This document shows positions 1 to 7,481 of a DNA stretch of 64,000 nt, piece after piece. The translations under genes were made by a program, and so were the position numbers. Below the pieces are notes generated by a model that ran no database searches, was not told where the DNA came from, and worked only from the letters and a program-made list of their open reading frames with translations. The stretch's first letter is position 1. Every line of letters begins with the position of its first letter. The stretch comes from JARBAK01 sp034472185 (GTDB lineage Bacteria > Pseudomonadota > Alphaproteobacteria > Rickettsiales > Midichloriaceae), in NCBI GenBank assembly GCA_034472185.1, contig JARBAK010000001.1, positions 372,001 through 436,000 on the forward strand. The letters run 5' to 3'.

Positions 1-927
1 ATTCTTGCGCGATACAGGGTATATATAATAGACGAAGTGCATATGTTATCCCATAGCGCGTTCAATGCACTTCTCAAAACTATTGAAGAACCTCCACCAC
101 ATGCGAAATTTATATTCGCCACTACTGAAGCACATAAAATACCCCTAACCATCACTTCTAGATGCCAAAGGTTTAATTTAAAAAGGCTTTCTGTGGATGC
201 GCTAATCGCTCATTATAAAAATATAACAACCGCAGAAGGCTATAAAGCAGAAGAAGAAGCAATCGCACTTATAGCAAGAAATGCAGGCGGATCAGTACGT
301 GACGGTTTGTCAATGCTCGATCAGGCTATGACATTAGCTAATGATCACAGCATTACCACTAATTTAGTCAAGGATATGCTATATGTGCACAATAATGAAT
401 GGTTACATGATATTTGCGAATGCGTCATACTCGGAAATGTCAAGGAAGCACTAGAATCACTGCAAAAGGCATATATTGACGGCATGGAACCAGGGCTTAT
501 TTTACACCATTTATTAATGTGGATACATGATGCAATGAAACAAAAAATTGCCAGCGAATGCCAAGATTCACAGTCCTTATCTTATTCTGATAGTATAACC
601 CCCGCTTGTCAAAAGATGTTAAGCATGCCTTTTCTTATAAGAGCGTGGACAATTTTACTAGAGGCGCTAGAAAGCCTCAAAATTCTTGAAAGTCTTGATA
701 TAGTAGAAGTAGCGCTAATCAAGCTGATATACCTTAATTTATACGAAACACCAGAAGAAATATTTAAAAATATAAAAGATGAAAAAGAAAAGTGTGCAAC
801 TCCTAGACATGAGAATCAATCTGAGATTGATAAATCTATATTGAAAAATCCACTTATAGAGCGTATTGTGTCGGAGTTTAACCAGTTAAAAGTAAAAAAG
901 ATAACTAAGAAAGGAGAATCAGTATGA
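1..927 (+). CDS. dnaX: DNA polymerase III subunit gamma/tau (3' part, cut by window edge)
   Basis: Clamp-loader ATPase subunit that loads the sliding clamp during replication. The reading frame is open from base 1, so the gene runs off the left edge. The visible part starts just before Walker B (DEVHML, fragment residues 11-16). It continues through the sensor-1 stretch FIFATTEAHKIPLTITSRCQ (about 37-56) and the GSVRDGLSMLDQA helix (about 96-108), then collar domain III. The C-terminal tail after domain III is short, so the tau-specific domains are reduced. The stop overlaps the ybaB start by four bases (ATGA), indicating a translationally coupled dnaX-ybaB operon, the classical arrangement. 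The nucleotide-binding N-terminus lies outside the window. Confidence 0.96.
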   Translation: MLARYRVYIIDEVHMLSHSAFNALLKTIEEPPPHAKFIFATTEAHKIPLTITSRCQRFNLKRLSVDALIAHYKNITTAEGYKAEEEAIALIARNAGGSVRDGLSMLDQAMTLANDHSITTNLVKDMLYVHNNEWLHDICECVILGNVKEALESLQKAYIDGMEPGLILHHLLMWIHDAMKQKIASECQDSQSLSYSDSITPACQKMLSMPFLIRAWTILLEALESLKILESLDIVEVALIKLIYLNLYETPEEIFKNIKDEKEKCATPRHENQSEIDKSILKNPLIERIVSEFNQLKVKKITKKGESV

Positions 928-1235
928 AAAATATGAACATTAGTCAAATGATGAAGCAAGTAGAGGGAATGCAGAAGAGGGTAGCAGAAATACAGAGTAA
1001 ATTCGGAGAAATGGAAGTTTCTGGTGTTTCTGGTGGAGGTGCTGTAAAAGTCACCGTGTCGGGCAATGGAGAAATGAAAAAAGTTAGCATCGATCCAAGT
1101 TTACTCATACCTACTGAGCAAGAAATACTCGAAGATTTAATAGTCGCTGCAGCGAATAATGCTAAACAAAATGCTAACACACTCGTAAATGAGGAAATGC
1201 AGAAACTTGGCCTTCCAACAGATCTTTTAAAATGA
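924..1235 (+). CDS. ybaB: YbaB/EbfC family nucleoid-associated protein
   Basis: A 103-residue protein of the YbaB/EbfC family, small dimeric DNA-binding nucleoid proteins usually encoded directly after dnaX, as here. The family pattern is clear: a Met/Gln-rich N-terminal helix (MMKQVEGMQKRVAEIQ), a central glycine-rich beta section with VSGGGAVKVTVSGNGEM, and a C-terminal helix containing DLIVAAANNAKQ. It overlaps dnaX upstream and the acyltransferase gene downstream by ATGA junctions. A GGAGAAT sequence upstream of the start can serve as ribosome binding site. Length and context are normal. Confidence 0.96.
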   Translation: MKNMNISQMMKQVEGMQKRVAEIQSKFGEMEVSGVSGGGAVKVTVSGNGEMKKVSIDPSLLIPTEQEILEDLIVAAANNAKQNANTLVNEEMQKLGLPTDLLK

Positions 1236-1978
1236 AGAGGAATAAGAAGCGTTTTCCAAATTTTTTACTTACAATGACATTATGCGATGCATTGCAAAGT
1301 ATTGCCTCTAAAGTCAAGAGGTTAGCTATAGTATGGGGAATAAAAGTCTATGTTTTCTTTTTATTCCTCTCTTGCAGGATAATTTTCTCTACTAATATAC
1401 AAACAGAGAAGTTGCTATCTTCATCTTTACCTGTATTCCTTATTTTTTGGCACGGTCGAACATTGTTAGTACCCAGAATTATGGCTAAAAAATATAAAAG
1501 GCTGGGCAGTGCTGTAGTCTCTAAACATAGAGACGGTGAATATCTAAGCAGCTTTATTTGTAGTTATGGCCACAAAGCCATCAGAGGCTCTTCCAATAGA
1601 GGTGCCACTACAGCACTGCGAGGGGTATTGCACGCACTAAAACAAAATTCCTTAGTTGCTATAACTCCAGATGGCCCAACAGGACCAAAGTTTAAGATCA
1701 ACGGTAGCGTATTTAATACAGCTAAACAAACAAATACTCCTATCGTCTGCTTAACTTATTCTTCTACAAACCCTATCGTCCTAAATACATGGGATAGTCA
1801 TGTAATCCCGCTACCATTCTCTACAATATATATAAAATTATCCCCCCCACTATCGCTACATAACAACCTCAATAAAAGGGGTTACAAGACTATTGCCTCA
1901 TCGTCAGATCTAGAGCTACTAATGCAACAACAAACCAAGGAGGCAGATCGTTTTACGGGGTTAAATCCTGATGTATAG
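1232..1978 (+). CDS. DUF374-type lysophospholipid acyltransferase family protein
   Basis: A 248-residue protein of the DUF374 family, alphaproteobacterial acyltransferase-like proteins related to the LPLAT superfamily and thought to act on lipid A or phospholipid at the inner membrane. Visible features are a hydrophobic N-terminal segment (about residues 34-50), FWHGRTLLVPR (about 71-81) in place of the classical HX4D motif, SKHRDGEYLS, a GSSNRGAT block and the TPDGPTGPKFK motif typical of the family. It overlaps ybaB by four bases and is the last gene of the operon. The exact acyl acceptor cannot be told from sequence. Confidence 0.85.
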   Translation: MKRNKKRFPNFLLTMTLCDALQSIASKVKRLAIVWGIKVYVFFLFLSCRIIFSTNIQTEKLLSSSLPVFLIFWHGRTLLVPRIMAKKYKRLGSAVVSKHRDGEYLSSFICSYGHKAIRGSSNRGATTALRGVLHALKQNSLVAITPDGPTGPKFKINGSVFNTAKQTNTPIVCLTYSSTNPIVLNTWDSHVIPLPFSTIYIKLSPPLSLHNNLNKRGYKTIASSSDLELLMQQQTKEADRFTGLNPDV

Positions 1979-2143
1979 TGCAACATTTAGTTTGTTGCCC
2001 CCTTTTATTAGATAATAGTTGATTAAATAGTATTAAGCGCACCAGTTATGCTAAATTATGCGTTATGTAGTCGTTTTTAGGATATCTCATACTTTGTTAA
2101 ACTGCAGTCAATATAGATTATAACTTGCGCTACGACCGTACCT

Positions 2144-3766
2144 ATGGTAAATACCGGCACTATGGATAGTATAGAAGTACAATACGGAAAAAGTAATAAT
2201 CAATGCAGGGGTATCCTTGTAATTGATTTGGGGTCGCAAACGACCAATCTCATAGCTAGAAGGATTCGTGCACTTGGAGTTTACGCAGAAGTAGTACCAC
2301 CAACTATTACTTTAGAGCAGATCCGTACGTTCTCTCCGTTTGGAGTGATTTTATCTGGAAGCCCATTGTCATCTATAGATGCTGAACATCCAGAGATTGA
2401 TCCTGCGCTCTTTACTCTAGGCATCCCCGTTTTGGGTATTTGCTTTGGTATGTTCCTACTTGCCACATACCTGGGAGGAACGTTACGGGAAATGGTCGTA
2501 AAGGAATATGGTCCAACAGAGCTCTCTATTATAAATAGTGTGTCTGCATCTGAGAACAGGCTCTTTGATCAAATACCCAGAAAGCATTCTCTGAATGTTT
2601 GGATGAGTCACGGTTGGGAGATAAAAGGACTGCAAAATGCAGACGGTACACATACTACCGCATCAACGCGGTTGTGTCAGCATGCAGCTATAGAAAATCA
2701 TAGCAAGAATTTATACGGATTGCAGTTCCATCCTGAAGTAGCACATTCAGAATACGGCGCACAAATACTTGCTAATTTTGTTTTTAATATATGCCATGCT
2801 ATTAAAAACTGGAATATGGAAGAGTGGATCAATCAAAAACTACTCCAAATTGAAGAGACTATAGGCAACAAAAGAGCTATCTGCGCAGTATCTGGGGGTG
2901 TAGATTCTACAACCGCAGCAGTTCTATGCTCTAAGGTTATGCAAAAAAAATTATTCTGTATCTTTATTGATACGGGTCTGCTTAGGTTAAATGAAGTTGC
3001 TGAAGTAGAGAAGCGTTTAGCCTTATTTAACCTTAATTTTTATGTTATCAACGCGAAAGAGCGGTTTTTATCCAAATTACGTGGAGTAACAGCACCAGAG
3101 GAAAAACGTAAGATTATAGGGCATGAGTATATAGAAGTATTCAAAGAACAAGCACTTGCCATACAAAATGTTGATTACTTAATTCAAGGAACTATCTATT
3201 CTGATAAAATTGAAAGTAGTAATGTCGCAACCTCTTCACATATAAGTAATATAAAAAGTCATCATAATGTAGGAGGATTACCTGCTAAACTAGGGTTCAA
3301 ACTTTATGAGCCATTGGACAGCTTATTTAAAGATGAAGTGAGAGATATAGCTAAAACACTCGGCTTAGGAGAGGATATATATAATCGGCATCCATCTCCA
3401 GGACCGGGAATTGCACTGCAAATTATCGGAGAAGTAACTGAAGAAAAGGTACGTATTGTACAGCGCGCTGATGAGATAGTATTAGAAGAAATTAGACGAG
3501 CTAATTTGTACAACAAAATAGGTGAGATATTTACCAATTTCACAGGAATTAAAACAACTGGCGTTAAAGGAGACGCACGTGTTTATGAATGGCTACTAGC
3601 TCTTAGATCAGTAGATCCGTCGGATCTAATGACAAGCAACTGGTCTCGGCTACCCTATGAAGTATTATCCGAAATCTCTAATCGCATAACCAATGAGATA
3701 AAAGGAGTAAATAGAGTCGTATATGATATAACAACTAAACCTCCAGCAACTATACGCTGGGAGTAG
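2144..3766 (+). CDS. guaA: GMP synthase (glutamine-hydrolysing)
   Basis: Converts XMP to GMP using glutamine and ATP, the last step of guanine nucleotide synthesis. An N-terminal class I glutamine amidotransferase domain has nucleophile Cys100 in GICFGMF and His196/Glu198 in QFHPEV. The ATP pyrophosphatase domain has its P-loop SGGVDST at 250-256, then SHHNVGGLP, HPSPGPGIAL and the C-terminal TTKPPATIRWE that binds XMP. The length (540) is slightly above the usual 515-525 because of an N-terminal extension; Met7 at 2162 is an alternative start. The nucleophile elbow is divergent: Phe104 replaces the usual Gln, and MSHGW replaces MSHGD. Monocistronic, followed by a hairpin. Confidence 0.96.
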   Translation: MVNTGTMDSIEVQYGKSNNQCRGILVIDLGSQTTNLIARRIRALGVYAEVVPPTITLEQIRTFSPFGVILSGSPLSSIDAEHPEIDPALFTLGIPVLGICFGMFLLATYLGGTLREMVVKEYGPTELSIINSVSASENRLFDQIPRKHSLNVWMSHGWEIKGLQNADGTHTTASTRLCQHAAIENHSKNLYGLQFHPEVAHSEYGAQILANFVFNICHAIKNWNMEEWINQKLLQIEETIGNKRAICAVSGGVDSTTAAVLCSKVMQKKLFCIFIDTGLLRLNEVAEVEKRLALFNLNFYVINAKERFLSKLRGVTAPEEKRKIIGHEYIEVFKEQALAIQNVDYLIQGTIYSDKIESSNVATSSHISNIKSHHNVGGLPAKLGFKLYEPLDSLFKDEVRDIAKTLGLGEDIYNRHPSPGPGIALQIIGEVTEEKVRIVQRADEIVLEEIRRANLYNKIGEIFTNFTGIKTTGVKGDARVYEWLLALRSVDPSDLMTSNWSRLPYEVLSEISNRITNEIKGVNRVVYDITTKPPATIRWE

Positions 3767-3771
3767 TATAA

Positions 3772-3823
3772 GCAGCTCTCCAGAGCATATACTCTATTTT
3801 GTATGCTCTTTAGAGGCCAGCTG
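3772..3823 (+). terminator. Imperfect hairpin after guaA
   Basis: An inverted repeat starts six bases after the guaA stop. The core is AGAGCATA (3782-3789) pairing with TATGCTCT (3802-3809). Outer arms CAGCT (3773-3777) and AGCTG (3819-3823) extend it with an internal mismatch. No clear T-run follows, so it is a terminator by position and stem only. Confidence 0.5.
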
Positions 3824-4117
3824 AAATTATTGATTTGAAGTTATATTGCCATGCTAACAATAAATTCTTCAATCGCCCTTGAAATACTGAAATTAACGAT
3901 ACTTATCTCTGAGTGAATCTGCTGATCCTCGATATCTTATTTTCTGCAATACTTAAGACAAATCACAATACATAACAAACTAAATCCATTGCTGGTAATA
4001 TGCTGCAGCAAAGAAAGAAACGATGCCGCCTTTCTTATAACAACGCTGTTGATAGCAGCGCAGGAGTTATGTAGCATGCCAGGTTAAGAATTGTTCTTCG
4101 TCTTTTAAAAAAAGAGA

Positions 4118-4142
4118 GCGTGAAAAAGCAGATTAATGCTTT
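4118..4142 (-). terminator. Intrinsic terminator downstream of prs
   Basis: On the minus strand AAAGCA, loop TTAATC and TGCTTT form a six-pair hairpin (4125-4142) that runs straight into TTTC, about 38 bases after the prs stop. A longer T-run occurs further on. Short stem, but position and T-tract fit. Confidence 0.45.
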
Positions 4143-4180
4143 ATAGATTTAAAAATACCATCTAAGAAGTGTTCAATCAG

Positions 4181-5071
4181 CTAATAAGTAACTGAGTTAC
4201 GTAGGGCATCAGCTATAAATTTACTGATTGAGATTAGTTTAATGCAATCCGGTAAAGTTTGCTGTTTTATAGTATCAGTAACAAAGAATTGGTCAAACTT
4301 TGCCTCCTCTATCATTTGGATACATTGTCCGGAAAACACACCATGTGTAACACAAGCACAAATAGATTTAGCGCTATACTCTCTTAATAATGCCGCAGAT
4401 TTACAAAGAGTACCGCCCGTATCTATAATATCGTCTATTATAATACAATTTTTATCCCTAACATTGCCAATAATATTAGTTACGACACATTCTCCCGTGA
4501 TTTTACGGTTTTTATTGATCACTACTAGTTCAGCATCTAAACGCTCAGCTAATGCTCTGGCCCTTGATAAACCCCCAACATCTGGGGATACAACCGCACA
4601 ATTTACCCCACCTTTAATGCAGGATATAAAAAGTGGTAAGGGGTCAAGGTTTTGCACATACATTTTAAAAAATCCCTCTGATTGTTTAGAGTGCAAATTG
4701 ACAGTTATAACGCGGCTTATCCCTGTATCTTCAATAAGTCTCGCTACTAACGCTGCTGATACGGGGCCATACGTATATGCTGGCCTATCCTGGCGTCCGT
4801 ATCCGAAATAAGGAATAATGGCCGTAATACTTTCGCATCCCGCTCTTTTCGCCGTATCCGCAAGTAGCAATAACTCCATTAGATGGTCGTTAGCGGGCTT
4901 TGAAGTAGACTGCAAGATTACAACATCATGCCCACGTAAATCAGCACTAATTTGAATCCTCAATTCTTGATCTTCAAATCTCTGAGTATCAGCCACAATA
5001 AGAGAAGCCCCAAGTTCTAAGGCTACTCTTTGCGCTAGATCAACATAGCTACTTCCTGCAATAATTATCAT
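4181..5071 (-). CDS. prs: Ribose-phosphate pyrophosphokinase
   Basis: Makes PRPP from ribose 5-phosphate and ATP for purine, pyrimidine and NAD synthesis. At 296 residues it is a little shorter than the common 310-320. Diagnostic stretches are the ATP-site YGRQDRP (91-97), NLHSKQSEGFF (about 125-135), the flexible-loop region DVGGLSRARALAERL (about 164-178) and the PRPP-binding DDIIDTGGT (213-221). It ends a leftward rpsD-cysS-prs group, 51 bases after cysS. Upp, encoded near the other end of the window, would use its product. Confidence 0.95.
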   Translation of the reverse strand: MIIIAGSSYVDLAQRVALELGASLIVADTQRFEDQELRIQISADLRGHDVVILQSTSKPANDHLMELLLLADTAKRAGCESITAIIPYFGYGRQDRPAYTYGPVSAALVARLIEDTGISRVITVNLHSKQSEGFFKMYVQNLDPLPLFISCIKGGVNCAVVSPDVGGLSRARALAERLDAELVVINKNRKITGECVVTNIIGNVRDKNCIIIDDIIDTGGTLCKSAALLREYSAKSICACVTHGVFSGQCIQMIEEAKFDQFFVTDTIKQQTLPDCIKLISISKFIADALRNSVTY

Positions 5072-5122
5072 ACAAATTTTAAGTTACTTTACTATACAAC
5101 AACTTCGTTTAAACGAATAATC

Positions 5123-6496
5123 TTACACTATACGCTTAAGACTATACCCTTTTTCAGAGTCCATCACTTCATATCCTAATTTAAAAATTTCTCTACGTAA
5201 ACTATCAGCTAATTTCCAATCCCCAGCCTCTTTAGCGGCCGATCTACGTGCAGCTAAGTCTCGTATACCATCTTCTATTATACCACTCGTTCTTTTCTGT
5301 TCATCTTTAGCAGCAAAATCAAAACCTAAAAAATCACAGCAAATTTTTAACAAAGCAACATTCTCCTTATTCCCACATAATTTATGCAAATAAGCAAGAG
5401 CAGCGGGGGTATTCATATCATTCAGAAGCAAGCTTAAAAAGGGTGAAACTGCAGCACCAATGCTATTTTTTTCTACTGGATAATCCCTGATACATTCAAG
5501 AATATTGCGAAATTTATGCACAGCCTTTCGAGCATCTTCTATAGCCTTCACATTATAATCTAATGGCTTTTTATAATGTGCAGTTAAGAAAAAGTAACGC
5601 AATACCGTCGCATCAAGGCCTCCATCCAGAAGATTCTTTACTGTCTCAAAATTTCCAAGACTTTTACTCATTTTGGTACCATTAACCGTCAGAAGACCGC
5701 TATGTACCCAATAATTAGCAAATTCAGCAGAAGAACTAGCACATAAAGACTGTGCTCTTTCATTCTCATGATGAGGAAACAATAAATCGCCCCCACCCCC
5801 ATGTATATCAAAGCTCGACCCAAGATATTTACAGCTCATAGCAGAACACTCGATATGCCATCCCGGCCTTCCTCTCCCCCAAGGACTATCAAACGAAAAC
5901 TCAATTTCATCTATTCGCTCTGGTTTCCAAAGAACAAAATCGAGTGGATGTTTTTTATAAGCAGCAACCTCTATCCTTGCACCCGCAACCATTTCATGTA
6001 GATTACGACCCGACAACGATCCATAAGCATCATACTTAGTGACATCAAATAGTACATGTCCTTCTGCAATATACGCAAAGCCCCTTAATAAAAGACTTTT
6101 AATAATACCAAATATCTCAGGTAAGTGTTCAGTAGCTTTAGGCTCAAATGTAGGAGGCAAACAATTCAGAGCTTGCAAATCCGCATGGTAATAGCCCAAC
6201 ATCTCATCCGCAAGAATAGCAGCAGATACGCCCCTTTCTTTTGCAGTTTTGATTATTTTATCATCGATATCAGTAATATTGCGCACATATACCACAACAG
6301 GATACGTGTACTGTAGAACCCTAAAAAGAAGATCGAAGACAACAGCAGTCCTCGCGTTTCCAAGATGCGGCCGGTCATAAACAGTGGGGCCACAAACATA
6401 CATGCCAATACGCCCAACATCAGAGGGAATAAATAACATCTTTTTTCTAGAAAAAGAATCAGTTAAATATACCCCCTCAGCTACAGTAGGCTCCAC
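5123..6496 (-). CDS. cysS: Cysteinyl-tRNA synthetase
   Basis: Class I synthetase that charges tRNA-Cys. The HIGH-type motif is PHLGN (43-47), the KMSKS loop is KMSKS at 275-279, and the zinc ligands that recognise cysteine are Cys35, Cys217, His242 and Glu246 (VCGPTVYD, HIECSAMS, PHHENE). At 457 residues it has normal length and a standard C-terminal anticodon-binding end. The start lies only six bases after the rpsD stop, so the two are very likely co-transcribed. Confidence 0.97.
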   Translation of the reverse strand: MEPTVAEGVYLTDSFSRKKMLFIPSDVGRIGMYVCGPTVYDRPHLGNARTAVVFDLLFRVLQYTYPVVVYVRNITDIDDKIIKTAKERGVSAAILADEMLGYYHADLQALNCLPPTFEPKATEHLPEIFGIIKSLLLRGFAYIAEGHVLFDVTKYDAYGSLSGRNLHEMVAGARIEVAAYKKHPLDFVLWKPERIDEIEFSFDSPWGRGRPGWHIECSAMSCKYLGSSFDIHGGGGDLLFPHHENERAQSLCASSSAEFANYWVHSGLLTVNGTKMSKSLGNFETVKNLLDGGLDATVLRYFFLTAHYKKPLDYNVKAIEDARKAVHKFRNILECIRDYPVEKNSIGAAVSPFLSLLLNDMNTPAALAYLHKLCGNKENVALLKICCDFLGFDFAAKDEQKRTSGIIEDGIRDLAARRSAAKEAGDWKLADSLRREIFKLGYEVMDSEKGYSLKRIV

Positions 6497-6502
6497 CCGT
6501 TT

Positions 6503-7120
6503 TTACCTCGAATAATACTCGATCACTAGATGCGGATCCATCACTACAGCATATGGCACATCCAGTAACTCTGGCCTCCGAAGATATTTAGAGGAGAGCT
6601 TACCGGCATCTAGTGCAATATAATCAGGTATAGATCTTTCGTTAGACGATAACGCAGACGCGATTAGTGTCAAACTCCTAGATCTTTCCTTAATTTCCAC
6701 AACATCCCCAGGATTCAACGAACAACTCGGTATATTCACAGCCTTACCATTCACAGTCACATGTTTGTGATTCACCAATTGGCGCGCAGCAAAAACCGTA
6801 GGAGCAAACTTGCTCCTATAAACAAAAGCATCCAATCTAGACTCTAGCAATTTAACCAAGTTCTGACCGGTATCGCCTTTACACCTCATGGCCTCAAGAT
6901 AAAGACCCCGAAACTGTTTTTCTGTAATATTTCCGTAATATCCTCTCAATTTCTGCTTTGCTTGCAGCTGAAGTCCGTAATCAGAACTTCTTTTATAGCC
7001 CATTAACCCATGTGCTCCTGGAGGATAATTCTTTTTTCCGAACGGGTCCTTAGCTCTTCCCCATAAATTTACACCTAACCTTCTGGAAATCCCATATTTT
7101 CTATTCAATCTCTTAGTCAC
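6503..7120 (-). CDS. rpsD: 30S ribosomal protein S4
   Basis: Primary 16S rRNA-binding protein of the small subunit. The chosen GTG start (7118-7120) gives 205 residues beginning VTKRLNRKYG, matching the alphaproteobacterial S4 N-terminus and length, and AAGGGG lies five bases upstream. The open frame extends to 7177, but those 19 residues have no counterpart in the family. Visible features: RRLGVNLWGR, QLQAKQKLRGYYGN, and the S4 RNA-binding domain from about residue 95 (LVKLLESRLDAFVYR, NHKHVTVNGKAVNIPS). First gene of the leftward rpsD-cysS-prs group. Confidence 0.95.
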   Translation of the reverse strand: MTKRLNRKYGISRRLGVNLWGRAKDPFGKKNYPPGAHGLMGYKRSSDYGLQLQAKQKLRGYYGNITEKQFRGLYLEAMRCKGDTGQNLVKLLESRLDAFVYRSKFAPTVFAARQLVNHKHVTVNGKAVNIPSCSLNPGDVVEIKERSRSLTLIASALSSNERSIPDYIALDAGKLSSKYLRRPELLDVPYAVVMDPHLVIEYYSR

Positions 7121-7208
7121 TACGCCCCTTAACTTATCATTACTCTTGTTACAGCTGACCCCCCGGCTTAATATCACGCCCTAGAACGTCATAGCTCGCT
7201 AGCGCCCG

Positions 7209-7237
7209 AGAGTACGCTGTGTGTTTCTGCTTGTCAA
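7209..7237 (-). promoter_or_regulatory. Putative sigma-70 promoter for rpsD-cysS-prs
   Basis: On the minus strand a perfect TTGACA (7232-7237) is followed by a 17-base spacer and TACTCT (7209-7214). Transcription would start near 7202, about 80 bases before the rpsD GTG. A nearby rightward promoter-like sequence begins at 7243. Confidence 0.55.
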
Positions 7238-7242
7238 CTAAG

Positions 7243-7271
7243 TTGTGTAAAAGCCACTTATGTAGTATAGT
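7243..7271 (+). promoter_or_regulatory. Putative promoter for tRNA-His and aspS
   Basis: TTGTGT (7243-7248), a 17-base spacer and TATAGT (7266-7271) face right toward tRNA-His, which begins 84 bases later. The -35 box is weak and the -10 box good. It lies back to back with the leftward rpsD promoter. Confidence 0.4.
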
Positions 7272-7355
7272 ATGATTCGTTTTGGTAGCTGGAAAACTTG
7301 CATGGCGAAGTAGCTTGTGAGAATATTGTAGTCCACCGAGATATATTTAAATAGT

Positions 7356-7433
7356 GGCGGATATAGCTCAGTTGGTTAGAGCGCAAGTTTGTGGCACTTG
7401 AGGCCGCGGGTTCGAGCCCCGTTATTCGCCCCA
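7356..7433 (+). tRNA. tRNA-His (anticodon GTG)
   Basis: A complete cloverleaf reads off the sequence. The acceptor GCGGATA pairs with TATTCGC, with the histidine-specific extra G-1 encoded at 7356 opposite C73. The D-arm is GCTC/GAGC, the anticodon arm CAAGT/ACTTG with loop TTGTGGC (anticodon GTG at 7391-7393), and the T-arm GCGGG/CCCGT with TTCGAGC. The 3' CCA is encoded at 7431-7433. It lies 48 bases upstream of aspS. Confidence 0.96.
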
Positions 7434-7481
7434 CTTTCCCAAGATTAACTACGTGTTTACGTAAATTTCTTAATTGCTATT

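Larger units (their letters stand above)
3767..4180. other. Non-coding interval between convergent guaA and prs
   Basis: 414 bases separate two convergent genes. It holds the guaA hairpin (3772-3823), a small stem CGCTG/CAGCG (4044-4048 with 4056-4060) and a leftward terminator for prs (4118-4142). No ORF with a credible start or family resemblance, no tRNA and no repeat copied elsewhere in the window was seen. Confidence 0.6.

Noticed and set aside
7121..7177. 19-codon N-terminal extension of rpsD
   Set aside because: Not found in S4 proteins; the GTG at 7120 has a good ribosome binding site and gives the standard 205 residues.
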